A DNA stretch of 64,000 nt from Pelotomaculum thermopropionicum SI. Its GTDB lineage: Bacteria > Bacillota > Desulfotomaculia > Desulfotomaculales > Pelotomaculaceae. Below the pieces are notes generated by a model. That model was not told the DNA's origin, searched no databases, and was given only the letters and a program-made list of their open reading frames with translations. The stretch's first letter is position 1; the number at the start of each line of letters is the position of its first letter. Made by a program: the position numbers and the translations under genes. The DNA lies in the NCBI GenBank assembly GCA_000010565.1, contig AP009389.1, positions 1,798,001-1,862,000 on the forward strand, read 5' to 3'. Positions 54,784-62,626 of this stretch are shown piece after piece.

Positions 54784-55923
54784 CTACCGCAGCAGGTTGC
54801 CGGCTATGACCATCCTCATCACTTCGTTGGTACCTTCGTAAATCTCGGTGATCTTGGCGTCGCGGTACAGCCGCTCGACTTTGTGCCCTTTGATGTAACC
54901 GATGCCGCCGTGGATCTGCACTGCTCTGTTGGTGTGCCTGGCGGCGCACTCGGAGGCGAACAGCCTGGCCATGGCGGCTTCTTTGCTGTAGGGCCTCCCC
55001 TGGTCGTAACACCAGGCGGCGTAGTAGGTCAAAAACCTCGCGGCTTCAACGTCGGTGGCCATGTTGGCGATCATCCACTGGATGGCCTGGAAGGAACTGA
55101 TCGGTTTGCCAAACTGCACTCTCTCTTTGGAGTATGAAATTGACTCGTCTAAAGCGGCCTGGGCTATCCCCAGCGCCTGGGCGGCTATCCCGATCCGCCC
55201 GCCGTCCAGGGTGGACATGGCAATCTTGAAACCTTCGCCTTCTTTGCCCAACAGGTTCTCTTTGGGTATGCGGCAGTCTTTCATGATTACTTCGGCGGTG
55301 AGGGAACCGCGAATGCCCATCTTGTTCAGGTGCTTGCCGATCTGCAGCCCGGGCGCATCGGCGGGTACGATGAATGCGCTTATGCCTTTGGCTCCCTTGC
55401 TCTTGTCGGTGGATGCGAATATTACCAGCACTCCGGCTACCGGCGCGTTGGATATGAACATCTTGGTGCCGTTTAATACGTACTCGTCACCGACCAGCAC
55501 TGCGGTGCTCTGGCCGGAAGCTGCGTCGGTGCCGGCCCCGGGCTCGGTCAGGGCAAATGACCCTAATATCTCGCCCTTGCACATGGGCACCAGCCACTTC
55601 TTCTTCTGCTCTTCGGTGCCGTACTTGTATATGGGATAACTGGCTAATGAGGTGTGGCATTCCAGGGTAAACCCGGTGGTGGCGCAGGCCCGGGACAGCT
55701 CTTCAAGCACGATGATGTAGGTCAGATAGTCTGACCCGGCACCGCCGTACTCGACGGGATAGGGTATGCCGGTCCACTCTTGCTCGGCCAGCTTCTTTAC
55801 GGTCTCCATCGGAAAGTATGCTTCCTGGTCTACTTTGTCGGCTATGGGCTCTACGTACTTCTGGCAAAATTCTCTTACGCTGGCGCGCACTAATTCTTGT
55901 TCTTCGGTTAGCTTGAAGTTCAT
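54784..55923 (-). CDS. Acyl-CoA dehydrogenase
   Basis: 379-aa flavin enzyme oxidising an acyl-CoA to enoyl-CoA, with electrons passed to ETF. Seen: YPVEYGGAGSDYLTYIIVLEEL, GSFALTEPGAGTDAASG (FAD/substrate), RVQFGKPISSFQAIQWMIANMATDVEAAR and YRDAKITEIYEGTNEVMRMVIAGNLL with the catalytic Glu of the IYEGTNE motif. Closest in type to short-chain (butyryl-CoA or caiA-like) enzymes; exact substrate unknown. Second-to-middle gene of the sigma-54 operon. Confidence 0.93.
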   Translation of the reverse strand: MNFKLTEEQELVRASVREFCQKYVEPIADKVDQEAYFPMETVKKLAEQEWTGIPYPVEYGGAGSDYLTYIIVLEELSRACATTGFTLECHTSLASYPIYKYGTEEQKKKWLVPMCKGEILGSFALTEPGAGTDAASGQSTAVLVGDEYVLNGTKMFISNAPVAGVLVIFASTDKSKGAKGISAFIVPADAPGLQIGKHLNKMGIRGSLTAEVIMKDCRIPKENLLGKEGEGFKIAMSTLDGGRIGIAAQALGIAQAALDESISYSKERVQFGKPISSFQAIQWMIANMATDVEAARFLTYYAAWCYDQGRPYSKEAAMARLFASECAARHTNRAVQIHGGIGYIKGHKVERLYRDAKITEIYEGTNEVMRMVIAGNLLR

Positions 55924-56054
55924 AGTAATCCCCTTTCATACATGAATTTTTTTAAGCAGCCGGGTTTTTTTAAGTTCCCCGGCTGCCTTTGTCACGCGAT
56001 ATTAACACTGCCGGAACATTTTCTTTAACTTTTAGTCAAACTGTTGCCTTTACA

Positions 56055-57521
56055 TTACTTCTTTTTCTTTTCGGGCTCCGGCACTTCCTCAGTAATACCG
56101 GCAACCTTGCGGGCATATTCGGCATACAGGTCTATAGGAGTATTGGCCCTTACAACCAGCTTGGCGCCGTCGGGCGAACCGCCGCCATGCATGCAGCCAG
56201 GAACACCGGCGCCCAGGGTGAGCCATTCAACAAGCCTTGCCGCACGCGCCCTGGTTTCTGCGCTGAACTTGTCGCTGGCCTTAACGGCTCTCTGCACCAG
56301 GTGGCCGTACAGCGGGTCGTTGAAGTCCTTGTAGGACGGGAAGCAACCTGTCTCCACAATGCCGCCTCCGATATCCTGGCAGAGTCGCTTGGTTTCGTAA
56401 GGAAGTGTAGCCACATGAACCTTGTTTGTGTGGGCCATGAGCGAATCTGATACCCAACAGCCCGCCGGGTGCTGTTTGCCGAGGGCCATGGCCCCGATAC
56501 CCACACCGTAGGTAGTTTCGTTGTTTATGGCCATGTCTATTATCTTGTTGATAAAGGTGCTTGCGGCAAGGCCGTTGGTCCTGGCCATCAATGCAGCAGC
56601 ACCGATCATTACATCGCCCTGCCCGGCCACGCAGGCACCGATGCAGGCCCGGTAATTGGCTGTGAAGTACTGGATAATCTTCCCGGTATATTTGTATTCC
56701 TTGCACATAAATACTCTCTCGTTGGGAACAAAGCAGTCTGTAAAGAGCAAGTAGGCCTGGGTTATTCCAGTTTCAGGAATGTCAAAACCTTCTTCGTACT
56801 CTCTGCTGTCGCTGGGACGGCGTGTTTCAACTATCGTCAACCCCTCTATATCGCGGGGCACTACACAGGCCAGGGCATAATCTTGATCATCTTCCCTGTA
56901 ACCGCTGCCCGGCAACAGGAAAATCTCGTTGGATGCCGCCACGCCGCAAATCATTGTCTTAAACCCGCTGATGACAATGCCGTCTTCACGGACTTCCTTA
57001 ATACGCAAATTGCTATCAGGATCGGATTGCTGCGACGGTCTCAGGCTGCGGTCGCCTTTAGCATCGGTCAGGGCGCCAGCCACTACCAGGCCTTTTTCCT
57101 GAGCCTGCAGAATCCATTTCTTAAGACGCTCCTGGTAGTTAGTCCCGTACTCCTTGTCCATTTCATAAGTTACGTTCCACATTACGTTTAAGGCGTTCCA
57201 GCCAACACACAGGCCGCCAGCGCAGGTACCGGTCACGCGGTACATGGCGCGCTTTAACTTGGCGTTGTACATGATCTCTTCAAGGTTAGTCATCATTGAA
57301 GTCCAGCGGTGTATCTTTTCCCCGGTAAAGGACGACACAGTTGTGAAGATGTCGGCATACTCAGAATCATGGGACATGTCAAAGGCACGGGCGTGGCTTT
57401 CCACAGTCCGGCGGGTAGCCGGGTGGGTAGTCACGTCTTTAATAAGTTCCCCGAACTTGTAAACATTCGGCCGCATCGCCTTTAATGATTTTAAATAATC
57501 TTCTCTGGTTTTCAGTGCCAT
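56055..57521 (-). CDS. 4-hydroxybutyryl-CoA dehydratase/HpaB-superfamily flavoprotein, divergent
   Basis: 488 aa, of the superfamily joining 4-hydroxybutyryl-CoA dehydratase (AbfD) with flavin monooxygenases such as HpaB. It keeps FTDCFVPNERVFMC and GQGDVMIGAAALMARTNGL. From memory AbfD binds [4Fe-4S] through C99, C103, H292 and C299, with E257, Y296 and K300 in catalysis. Here the first pair is C100-x4-C105 (one residue longer). My alignment puts Tyr290 at H292, Ile294 at Y296, Cys297 at C299, Val298 at K300 and Gln255 at E257; an extra Cys293 is nearby. So it is probably not a true AbfD, and an oxygen-dependent hydroxylase is unlikely in this context. Reaction unknown, likely on a CoA ester. 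Confidence 0.78.
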   Translation of the reverse strand: MALKTREDYLKSLKAMRPNVYKFGELIKDVTTHPATRRTVESHARAFDMSHDSEYADIFTTVSSFTGEKIHRWTSMMTNLEEIMYNAKLKRAMYRVTGTCAGGLCVGWNALNVMWNVTYEMDKEYGTNYQERLKKWILQAQEKGLVVAGALTDAKGDRSLRPSQQSDPDSNLRIKEVREDGIVISGFKTMICGVAASNEIFLLPGSGYREDDQDYALACVVPRDIEGLTIVETRRPSDSREYEEGFDIPETGITQAYLLFTDCFVPNERVFMCKEYKYTGKIIQYFTANYRACIGACVAGQGDVMIGAAALMARTNGLAASTFINKIIDMAINNETTYGVGIGAMALGKQHPAGCWVSDSLMAHTNKVHVATLPYETKRLCQDIGGGIVETGCFPSYKDFNDPLYGHLVQRAVKASDKFSAETRARAARLVEWLTLGAGVPGCMHGGGSPDGAKLVVRANTPIDLYAEYARKVAGITEEVPEPEKKKK

Positions 57522-57585
57522 TTTCTTTTACCCCCTGCTCAAATTTTTTTAACAGTCTCAAACACTCTTGCTTTTCAAGCTTTAG

Positions 57586-59163
57586 TTAACGCCTGCCCTT
57601 TGCCAGTATCTCTTCCTTGATTCCCATCGGTGCATCCCTGAATATACGGGGATCCATCAGTTTGAGATCGGGAGCTATTAACGGCTTGAACTCCATCTGT
57701 CCCAGAACGTCTCTTTCCAGATCCACTCCGGGCGCAATTTCGGTCAGGGTCACTCCCTCCGGCCGGAGTTCGAACACAGCCCGCTCGGTTACATACTTGA
57801 TCTTCTGACCGCTTGATCGGCCGTAGTCGCCGCTAAATGTGATATGCTCCACTTTCTTGACAAACTTCTTGATCTTGCCTTCATTGACGATTTTCAGCTG
57901 CCCGTCGTTAATCTCAAGCTTCAAACCGCCGGCCGTCATGGTTCCGCAAAACACCACTGTTCCGGTGCTCTGGGTGATGTTTATGAAACCGCCCGCCCCG
58001 GCAATGCGCGGGCCAAACTTGCTTACGTTGACATTTCCGTACTGGTCCATTTCCGCCATTCCCAGCACTGCCAGGTCAAGCCCGCCCCCGTCGTAAAAGT
58101 CGAACATATTGGGGTGGTCGACCATTGCCTCCGGATTGACGGCGGTTCCGAAATACACGCCGCTCAACGGCACCCCGCCAATTACTCCCGGTTCCACTGT
58201 CATTGTCATGTTGCCGCTGATGCTCTCTTCAGCCGCCACTGCCCCGACGCCTTCCGGCATGCCGATGCCCAGATTGACAACAGCATCAGGAATCAGTTCC
58301 ATGGCGCACCTCCGGCAAATGACCTTCCTCTCATTAAGAGGCAGGGGCTTTACGGCGCTTAAAGGCACTTTGACTTCTCCGCTGAGGCTGGGGTTGTAAG
58401 GCTCACCCATCGGAACCTGCCAGTGGTTCTCAGGCTTGGCCACAACCACCGCGTCCACTACAACCTTTGGTACTTTGACCATCATCGGGTGCAGCGACCC
58501 GGCCCTCGCCACCCTCTCCACCTGGACGATCACCTTGCCGCCTGAAGCTTTGGCCGCCAGCGCCAGGGCCAGGAACTCCAAGGCTATGCCCTCTTTTTCG
58601 ATGGATATGTTGCCCAACTCGTCCGCCGTTGTTCCTCTTATGATCGCCACGTTTATAGGAAATGCCTTATAAAACAGGTACTCTTTTCCGTCAATTTCAA
58701 TTAGCCTGACATACTCCTCATGGCTGATGTCGTTCAGCCTGCCGCCCGTCTCCCTGGGGTCAACAAATGTTCTTAATCCCACATGGGTTATTATGCCTGG
58801 CTTTTTGCCGGCAATGGCCCTGAAAAGATGCATCATGACCCCCTGGGGCAGGTTGTAGGCCTCTATTTTGTTTTCCACAGCCATACGGATTAAGTCGGGC
58901 TGAAGTCCCCAGTGTCCGGATACAACCTTTTTCAACAGCCCTTCTTTCGCCCAGCGGTTCAGCCCCCAGTTCGACTTTCCGTCGTTCTGGCTGGCGCCAA
59001 ATGCTAATGTTATGTCTCTTGGCTCGCCGGTTTCCAGAAACCTCTTCTCGACTGCCTTTGAAATCTCTTCCGGGTGGCCCATCCCGACAAACCCGGAGGT
59101 AGCCACCGTATCGCCGTTTTTTATTAACTTTGCAGCTTCTTCGGCAGTCATAAATACAGCCAT
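57586..59163 (-). CDS. Acyl-CoA:acetate CoA-transferase (propionate CoA-transferase type)
   Basis: 525-aa single-chain class I CoA-transferase. Fused alpha and beta halves are visible: GDTVATSGFVGMGHPEEISKAVEKRF at the N-terminus and LGIGMPEGVGAVAAEE in the second half, whose Glu is the covalent CoA-thioester residue. It activates a carboxylate by moving CoA from acetyl-CoA or similar. It is the first gene after the sigma-54 promoter, with a leader of roughly 95 nt, and is followed at 64 bp by the AbfD-like gene. Confidence 0.92.
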   Translation of the reverse strand: MAVFMTAEEAAKLIKNGDTVATSGFVGMGHPEEISKAVEKRFLETGEPRDITLAFGASQNDGKSNWGLNRWAKEGLLKKVVSGHWGLQPDLIRMAVENKIEAYNLPQGVMMHLFRAIAGKKPGIITHVGLRTFVDPRETGGRLNDISHEEYVRLIEIDGKEYLFYKAFPINVAIIRGTTADELGNISIEKEGIALEFLALALAAKASGGKVIVQVERVARAGSLHPMMVKVPKVVVDAVVVAKPENHWQVPMGEPYNPSLSGEVKVPLSAVKPLPLNERKVICRRCAMELIPDAVVNLGIGMPEGVGAVAAEESISGNMTMTVEPGVIGGVPLSGVYFGTAVNPEAMVDHPNMFDFYDGGGLDLAVLGMAEMDQYGNVNVSKFGPRIAGAGGFINITQSTGTVVFCGTMTAGGLKLEINDGQLKIVNEGKIKKFVKKVEHITFSGDYGRSSGQKIKYVTERAVFELRPEGVTLTEIAPGVDLERDVLGQMEFKPLIAPDLKLMDPRIFRDAPMGIKEEILAKGRR

Positions 59164-59266
59164 ATTTGCAAAACACCTCCTGCATTTTTTAAATAAAATC
59201 TTTTCTTCCAGGCATCACCTCGATCACAATTTCACATAATTGCCTTCCCGCTTTCGTTTTTTATAG

Positions 59267-59284
59267 GCGCAAATGTCGTGCCTA
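59267..59284 (-). promoter_or_regulatory. Sigma-54 (-24/-12) promoter of the CoA-transferase operon
   Basis: On the minus strand GGCACG-ACAT-TTGCG places GG at 59282-59281 and GC at 59270-59269, exactly 10 nt between, matching the RpoN consensus (TGGCACG-N4-TTGCW). It lies about 105 bp upstream of the CoA-transferase start and downstream of the sigma-54 activator gene. Confidence 0.85.
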
Positions 59285-59441
59285 AAATTCAGAACCGGAA
59301 ATTAAAGGTTATAAAAACTTTTTAAAAACCTAATAAAAGCTTCAAAAAAGATGTGAAATTGCATCACTTCGTCTGCCAAACTTCTCGCGCGCCTAGATCC
59401 GCCACTGTTTTTGCAAAACTATAATTAGGCGAGTCAAAACA

Positions 59442-59467
59442 GCATCACTGAATAAAAAATGCATCGG
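59442..59467 (-). repeat. Paired-motif repeat 1, candidate activator-binding site
   Basis: Two GCATC motifs spaced 19 bp start-to-start (59442 and 59461), joined by TGAATAAAAA, the whole resembling GCATC-N2-TGAATAAAAA-N2-GCATC. It lies about 160 bp upstream of the -24 element, the usual place for an enhancer bound by a sigma-54 activator. A copy occurs at 59638-59663. Confidence 0.65.
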
Positions 59468-59529
59468 TTAAGCTTGTTATAACGGCAGCAGATGCCGGTC
59501 TCTGACGGGGAAGTTATCCCCGGCACAAA

Positions 59530-59571
59530 GAAAAAAGCCTTGCCCGATGCATTAATTAATCGTTCAAGGCC
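59530..59571 (-). terminator. Intrinsic terminator in the control region
   Basis: On the minus strand GCCTTG pairs with CAAGGC (plus arms 59537-59542 and 59565-59570), an inner CGAT/ATCG stem extends it, and a T run follows. It would insulate the operon from readthrough of the activator gene. Confidence 0.65.
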
Positions 59572-59637
59572 TTGGAGATATACAGATGTAAGACTTAACA
59601 GGTGTTTCAGGGCATACCTTTTTGTTATGGCAAATAA

Positions 59638-59663
59638 GCATCGGTGAATAAAAACCGCATCAC
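59638..59663 (-). repeat. Paired-motif repeat 2, candidate activator-binding site
   Basis: Second copy of GCATC-N2-TGAATAAAAA-N2-GCATC, with GCATC at 59638 and 59657 (again 19 bp apart). The two flanking dinucleotides are swapped relative to repeat 1 (GG then AC here, AC then GG there). Confidence 0.65.
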
Positions 59664-59730
59664 CTTGCCTTCATACGGCAATCGGGTAAATTGCTTCTAA
59701 ACGGCCGGTCCGCTTAAAACAAAATAAGCC

Positions 59731-59773
59731 TGGGGCACTTTTTGCTTACCGGAGCCCGCAGGCTAATGAATCT
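59731..59773 (-). terminator. Hairpin after the sigma-54 activator gene
   Basis: On the minus strand AGCCTG and CAGGCT (plus arms about 59731-59736 and 59768-59773) enclose a long loop and are followed by TATTTTGTTTT. A plausible terminator for the activator gene. Confidence 0.5.
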
Positions 59774-59799
59774 CCGCACTGAAGACAAGCTTTCCGGCA

Positions 59800-61323
59800 T
59801 TAAATCCGCAGTTTTTCGTCATAATAAGAATCAAACACATCCAGTTCCTGACCGGCAGAGAGCTTGTATTTTTTTATCTTGCGCACTATGGTCGACTGAT
59901 TGACCTTTAAAGCCCTGGCTACCTTTCTGGTGCTCCCGTATTTCTTCAGCGCCTGTTCGATCAGATGCTTTTCCACATGCTCAACCGCCTTTTTCAGCGG
60001 CATTATCTCCGAGAACATTATGTCGTTTTGCAGGGAGGAAAGGTTTTTGATGTTGCCGGGCAGGTGGATGGTCCTGATTTCGTCTGATTTTGTCATAACC
60101 ATCACCCGCTCGATCACGTTTTCCAGTTCCCTGATGTTGCCCGGCCACGGATAGGCTGAAAGCCTGTCGATAACGTCAGGGGCAAAGCGCTTGTTAAACC
60201 CGTACTTTTTATTGATTTTCTCCAAAAAGTGCAAGGCCAGCAGCGGTATGTCCTCCCTTCGCTCCCTTAAAGGCGGAATTTCTATCGAAACCACGTTAAG
60301 CCGGTAGTAGAGGTCGTCCCTGAACTTCTCTTTCCTGACCATTTCCATCAGATCTTTATTCGTTGCCGCTACAATCCGGACGTCTACGGGAATGGGCTTC
60401 AGCCCGCCCACCCGGAGCACTTCGTGGTCCTGCAGGACCCTGAGCAGCTTTACCTGAAGATTCAGGGAAAGTTCCCCCACTTCATCCAGAAAAAGGGTTC
60501 CTTTTTCTGCCAGCTCAAACATGCCCGGCTTCCCCTGCTTTCTGGCCCCCGTAAAGGCCCCCGGCTCGTATCCGAACAGTTCGGACTCCAGCAGGTTCTC
60601 CGGAATGGCGCCGCAGTTTATCTTAATTAAAGGCCCTTTGGAACGGTGGCTCAAGCAGTGAATCACATTGGCAACTATTTCCTTGCCGACCCCGGACTCG
60701 CCGGTAATCAAAACGGTTGAGTCAACCTTGGCAACCTGCGCCGCCATATCGAGCACCCGCTTGGTTTTAGGGCTACTGGCAACGATATTGTCGTACTGCA
60801 CATGCTGAATGCGCATCTGCTCCAGTTCGGCAGCGTATTTTTCGTTAAGCTGCTGCGTTTCCTCCAGTTGATCCCTGAGATTTACTATTTCCGTGATGTC
60901 CCTTACGTTAACGACCACTCTTTTGATGTTGCCCTCGTCGTCCATAACCGGTATGCCGGTTGCCATAATCTTTTGCCCTACCTTTTCCCCCTTTGTCATT
61001 TTCAACATTATCGTAACTTCTTTTTTAGCCTTAAGGGCACAGATGGCGGCCGACTCTGACCAGAACCCCTTATCTACCATTTCCTGGGCGTTTTTACCGA
61101 CAACAAAATCCCTTGAAATTCCGCAAATGCGCTCCCAGGCGCTGTTAACCCTCAAAATAACGCCCTGGCCGTCCGTAATAAATATGCCGTCGTGGGAGGC
61201 CTCAAGAACCTGTTCAAGTTCGCTGGCAAAGCGGCGCGCTTCCAGAATTCCCATATTTCTGACAGGTATGAAAAAAGGCTCAGAACTGTCGTTCGAGGCG
61301 GGTATTGCGTTGTCAATAATCAA
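59800..61323 (-). CDS. Sigma-54-dependent PAS-domain transcriptional activator
   Basis: 507 aa. A PAS domain (about 38-150: LEQVLEASHDGIFITDGQGVILRVNSAWERI) is followed by a short coiled coil. The AAA+ domain has Walker A GESGVGKE, the sigma-54 contact loop GAFTGARKQG, Walker B GTLFLDEVGEL and an arginine-finger region. A C-terminal Fis-type helix-turn-helix (STRKVARALKVNQSTIVRKIKKY) ends the protein. No receiver domain, so it senses a ligand or redox state directly through PAS. TTG start after GGGAGGGG. It precedes the sigma-54-promoter operon in the same direction and is its likely regulator. Confidence 0.94.
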   Translation of the reverse strand: MIIDNAIPASNDSSEPFFIPVRNMGILEARRFASELEQVLEASHDGIFITDGQGVILRVNSAWERICGISRDFVVGKNAQEMVDKGFWSESAAICALKAKKEVTIMLKMTKGEKVGQKIMATGIPVMDDEGNIKRVVVNVRDITEIVNLRDQLEETQQLNEKYAAELEQMRIQHVQYDNIVASSPKTKRVLDMAAQVAKVDSTVLITGESGVGKEIVANVIHCLSHRSKGPLIKINCGAIPENLLESELFGYEPGAFTGARKQGKPGMFELAEKGTLFLDEVGELSLNLQVKLLRVLQDHEVLRVGGLKPIPVDVRIVAATNKDLMEMVRKEKFRDDLYYRLNVVSIEIPPLRERREDIPLLALHFLEKINKKYGFNKRFAPDVIDRLSAYPWPGNIRELENVIERVMVMTKSDEIRTIHLPGNIKNLSSLQNDIMFSEIMPLKKAVEHVEKHLIEQALKKYGSTRKVARALKVNQSTIVRKIKKYKLSAGQELDVFDSYYDEKLRI

Positions 61324-61544
61324 GTCGGGCCCCTCCCAAGCAGCAATTTTAAATTAATAATTAGCAAAAAATAAGCCTGCCTACTTACCTTTGCTGCATG
61401 TCTGGTATACATTTCGTCTCACAGGGCAGACTGTTTTATAAAATTTATTTTTTATCCGAATATTTGCAAAACCGGCCGGAATAAAGGAAATGGCCAGAAC
61501 AAATTGAAGTACTAAACTATTAAATTTCAAACTCCGCTTGTTAA

Positions 61545-61886
61545 ATGAAGGTGAAAAAAATGCACTGGAAAAATGCAGCTAAAAAAATCGCGATCATTAC
61601 TGCCGTTATTCTGCTCTCTGCAACAGGTGCTGCAACCGCCGGCATGCCCTCAAACCACGATGATGGCTGCTGCAGTCAGAACTGGCAGAATACGGGCGGT
61701 TTAGGCCCGTGCGAGATAGTAATTCTTTATGGGGGGGAAACCGGATTTGAACTGCCGTTCTTTTATTATTTAAAAGAACTTGCGGTTTTCTTCACCCGGG
61801 CCAATGTTGACTATTACTACTACATCCATGACGGCTTTGACTGGAAGAACTGCGTGCCGGCCATTCCATGCCTGTCCCCGATGTAA
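61545..61886 (+). CDS. Small secreted protein of unknown function
   Basis: 113 aa. Basic N-terminus, hydrophobic core IAIITAVILLSATGAATAG and an AxA-type cleavage region indicate a Sec signal peptide. The mature part of about 80 residues has CC, two further Cys near the C-terminus (NCVPAIPC) and a stretch of four Tyr after VD (VDYYYYIHDGFDW). Disulfides outside the cell are possible. No family recognised. GAAGGTG lies upstream, close to the in-frame ATG 61545. Confidence 0.65.
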   Translation: MKVKKMHWKNAAKKIAIITAVILLSATGAATAGMPSNHDDGCCSQNWQNTGGLGPCEIVILYGGETGFELPFFYYLKELAVFFTRANVDYYYYIHDGFDWKNCVPAIPCLSPM

Positions 61887-62070
61887 TGTTTTTTAAAAAT
61901 TTAAAAAGTTCAATTTTAGTTTATACTGCAAAAGCCGGTCAAGAAAGCTGTAAATCATGGCATAAAAGTAAGCACTTGTAAACAGGCTGCTTTTAACCTT
62001 ACGCTCAACGGTAAGCTTTAAGCCGGTTTATTCGGAGGGCTTCCGTTTTGCCGTTTCCCCCAAATTTTTC

Positions 62071-62484
62071 TCAAATTTTATGCTTCGTTGAAATAAGGCT
62101 CAAAACATATTCCAATAATTCTGCTGTAAGATGCTCGATATCGGAATTCAGCCTGTTCCTTTCCGAAATCAGTTGGTTCAGGCGCTCCTGCATTTCTTTG
62201 ATAACTTTATACTGGCTGGACTCGGCCAGGTAATCGCGGGCCGCGGCAACAGAGTTCACAAACACGCCGGCACCCGGCACCACTTTTACCACTTCAGCCT
62301 CCTGGAGCAGGGAGAGGGCCCGCCGGATGGTTTCCGGAGAAACGTTGTAAAGCCCGGCCAGCGTGGAGCGGCCCGAAATCTTCTGTCCTTCTTTATATTC
62401 ACCCTGGGCTATCCTTTCAGCCAGATCCATTGCAATGGTTATGTAGCGCGCAATATGTATTGAAGAATGGCCGTTGCTCTCCAT
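62071..62484 (-). CDS. GntR-family transcriptional regulator, short type
   Basis: 137 aa. The N-terminal winged helix (about 15-80) has DLAERIAQGEYKEGQKISGRSTLAGLYNVSPETIRRALSLLQEAEVVKVVPGAGVFV. The C-terminal about 55 residues form a coiled coil (VIKEMQERLNQLISERNRLNSDIEHL) rather than a FadR- or UTRA-type ligand domain, as in YtrA/KdgR-like short members. The target is not evident; it lies downstream of the kinase-phosphatase gene in the same direction. Confidence 0.82.
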   Translation of the reverse strand: MESNGHSSIHIARYITIAMDLAERIAQGEYKEGQKISGRSTLAGLYNVSPETIRRALSLLQEAEVVKVVPGAGVFVNSVAAARDYLAESSQYKVIKEMQERLNQLISERNRLNSDIEHLTAELLEYVLSLISTKHKI

Positions 62485-62626
62485 AAACCCGCACCTTTTT
62501 ATAAAAAATTCTTTAGTACATTATAACATTTATTTTTTGGTAAAAAACAGTCAAAATTGCGAGTTCACAAAAAGCGCGAAGGAAAACGCCTGCCTTCATC
62601 AGAACTGGCACCGGCTTTTCCGGGCT

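Noticed and set aside
56055-57521. Oxygen-dependent 4-hydroxyphenylacetate 3-hydroxylase
   Set aside because: Same superfamily, but the paired cysteines of the AbfD branch and the anaerobic gene context argue against an oxygenase.
59464-59530. CRISPR-like repeats in the sigma-54 control region
   Set aside because: Only two copies of a short paired motif with unequal spacing; no array structure and no cas genes.
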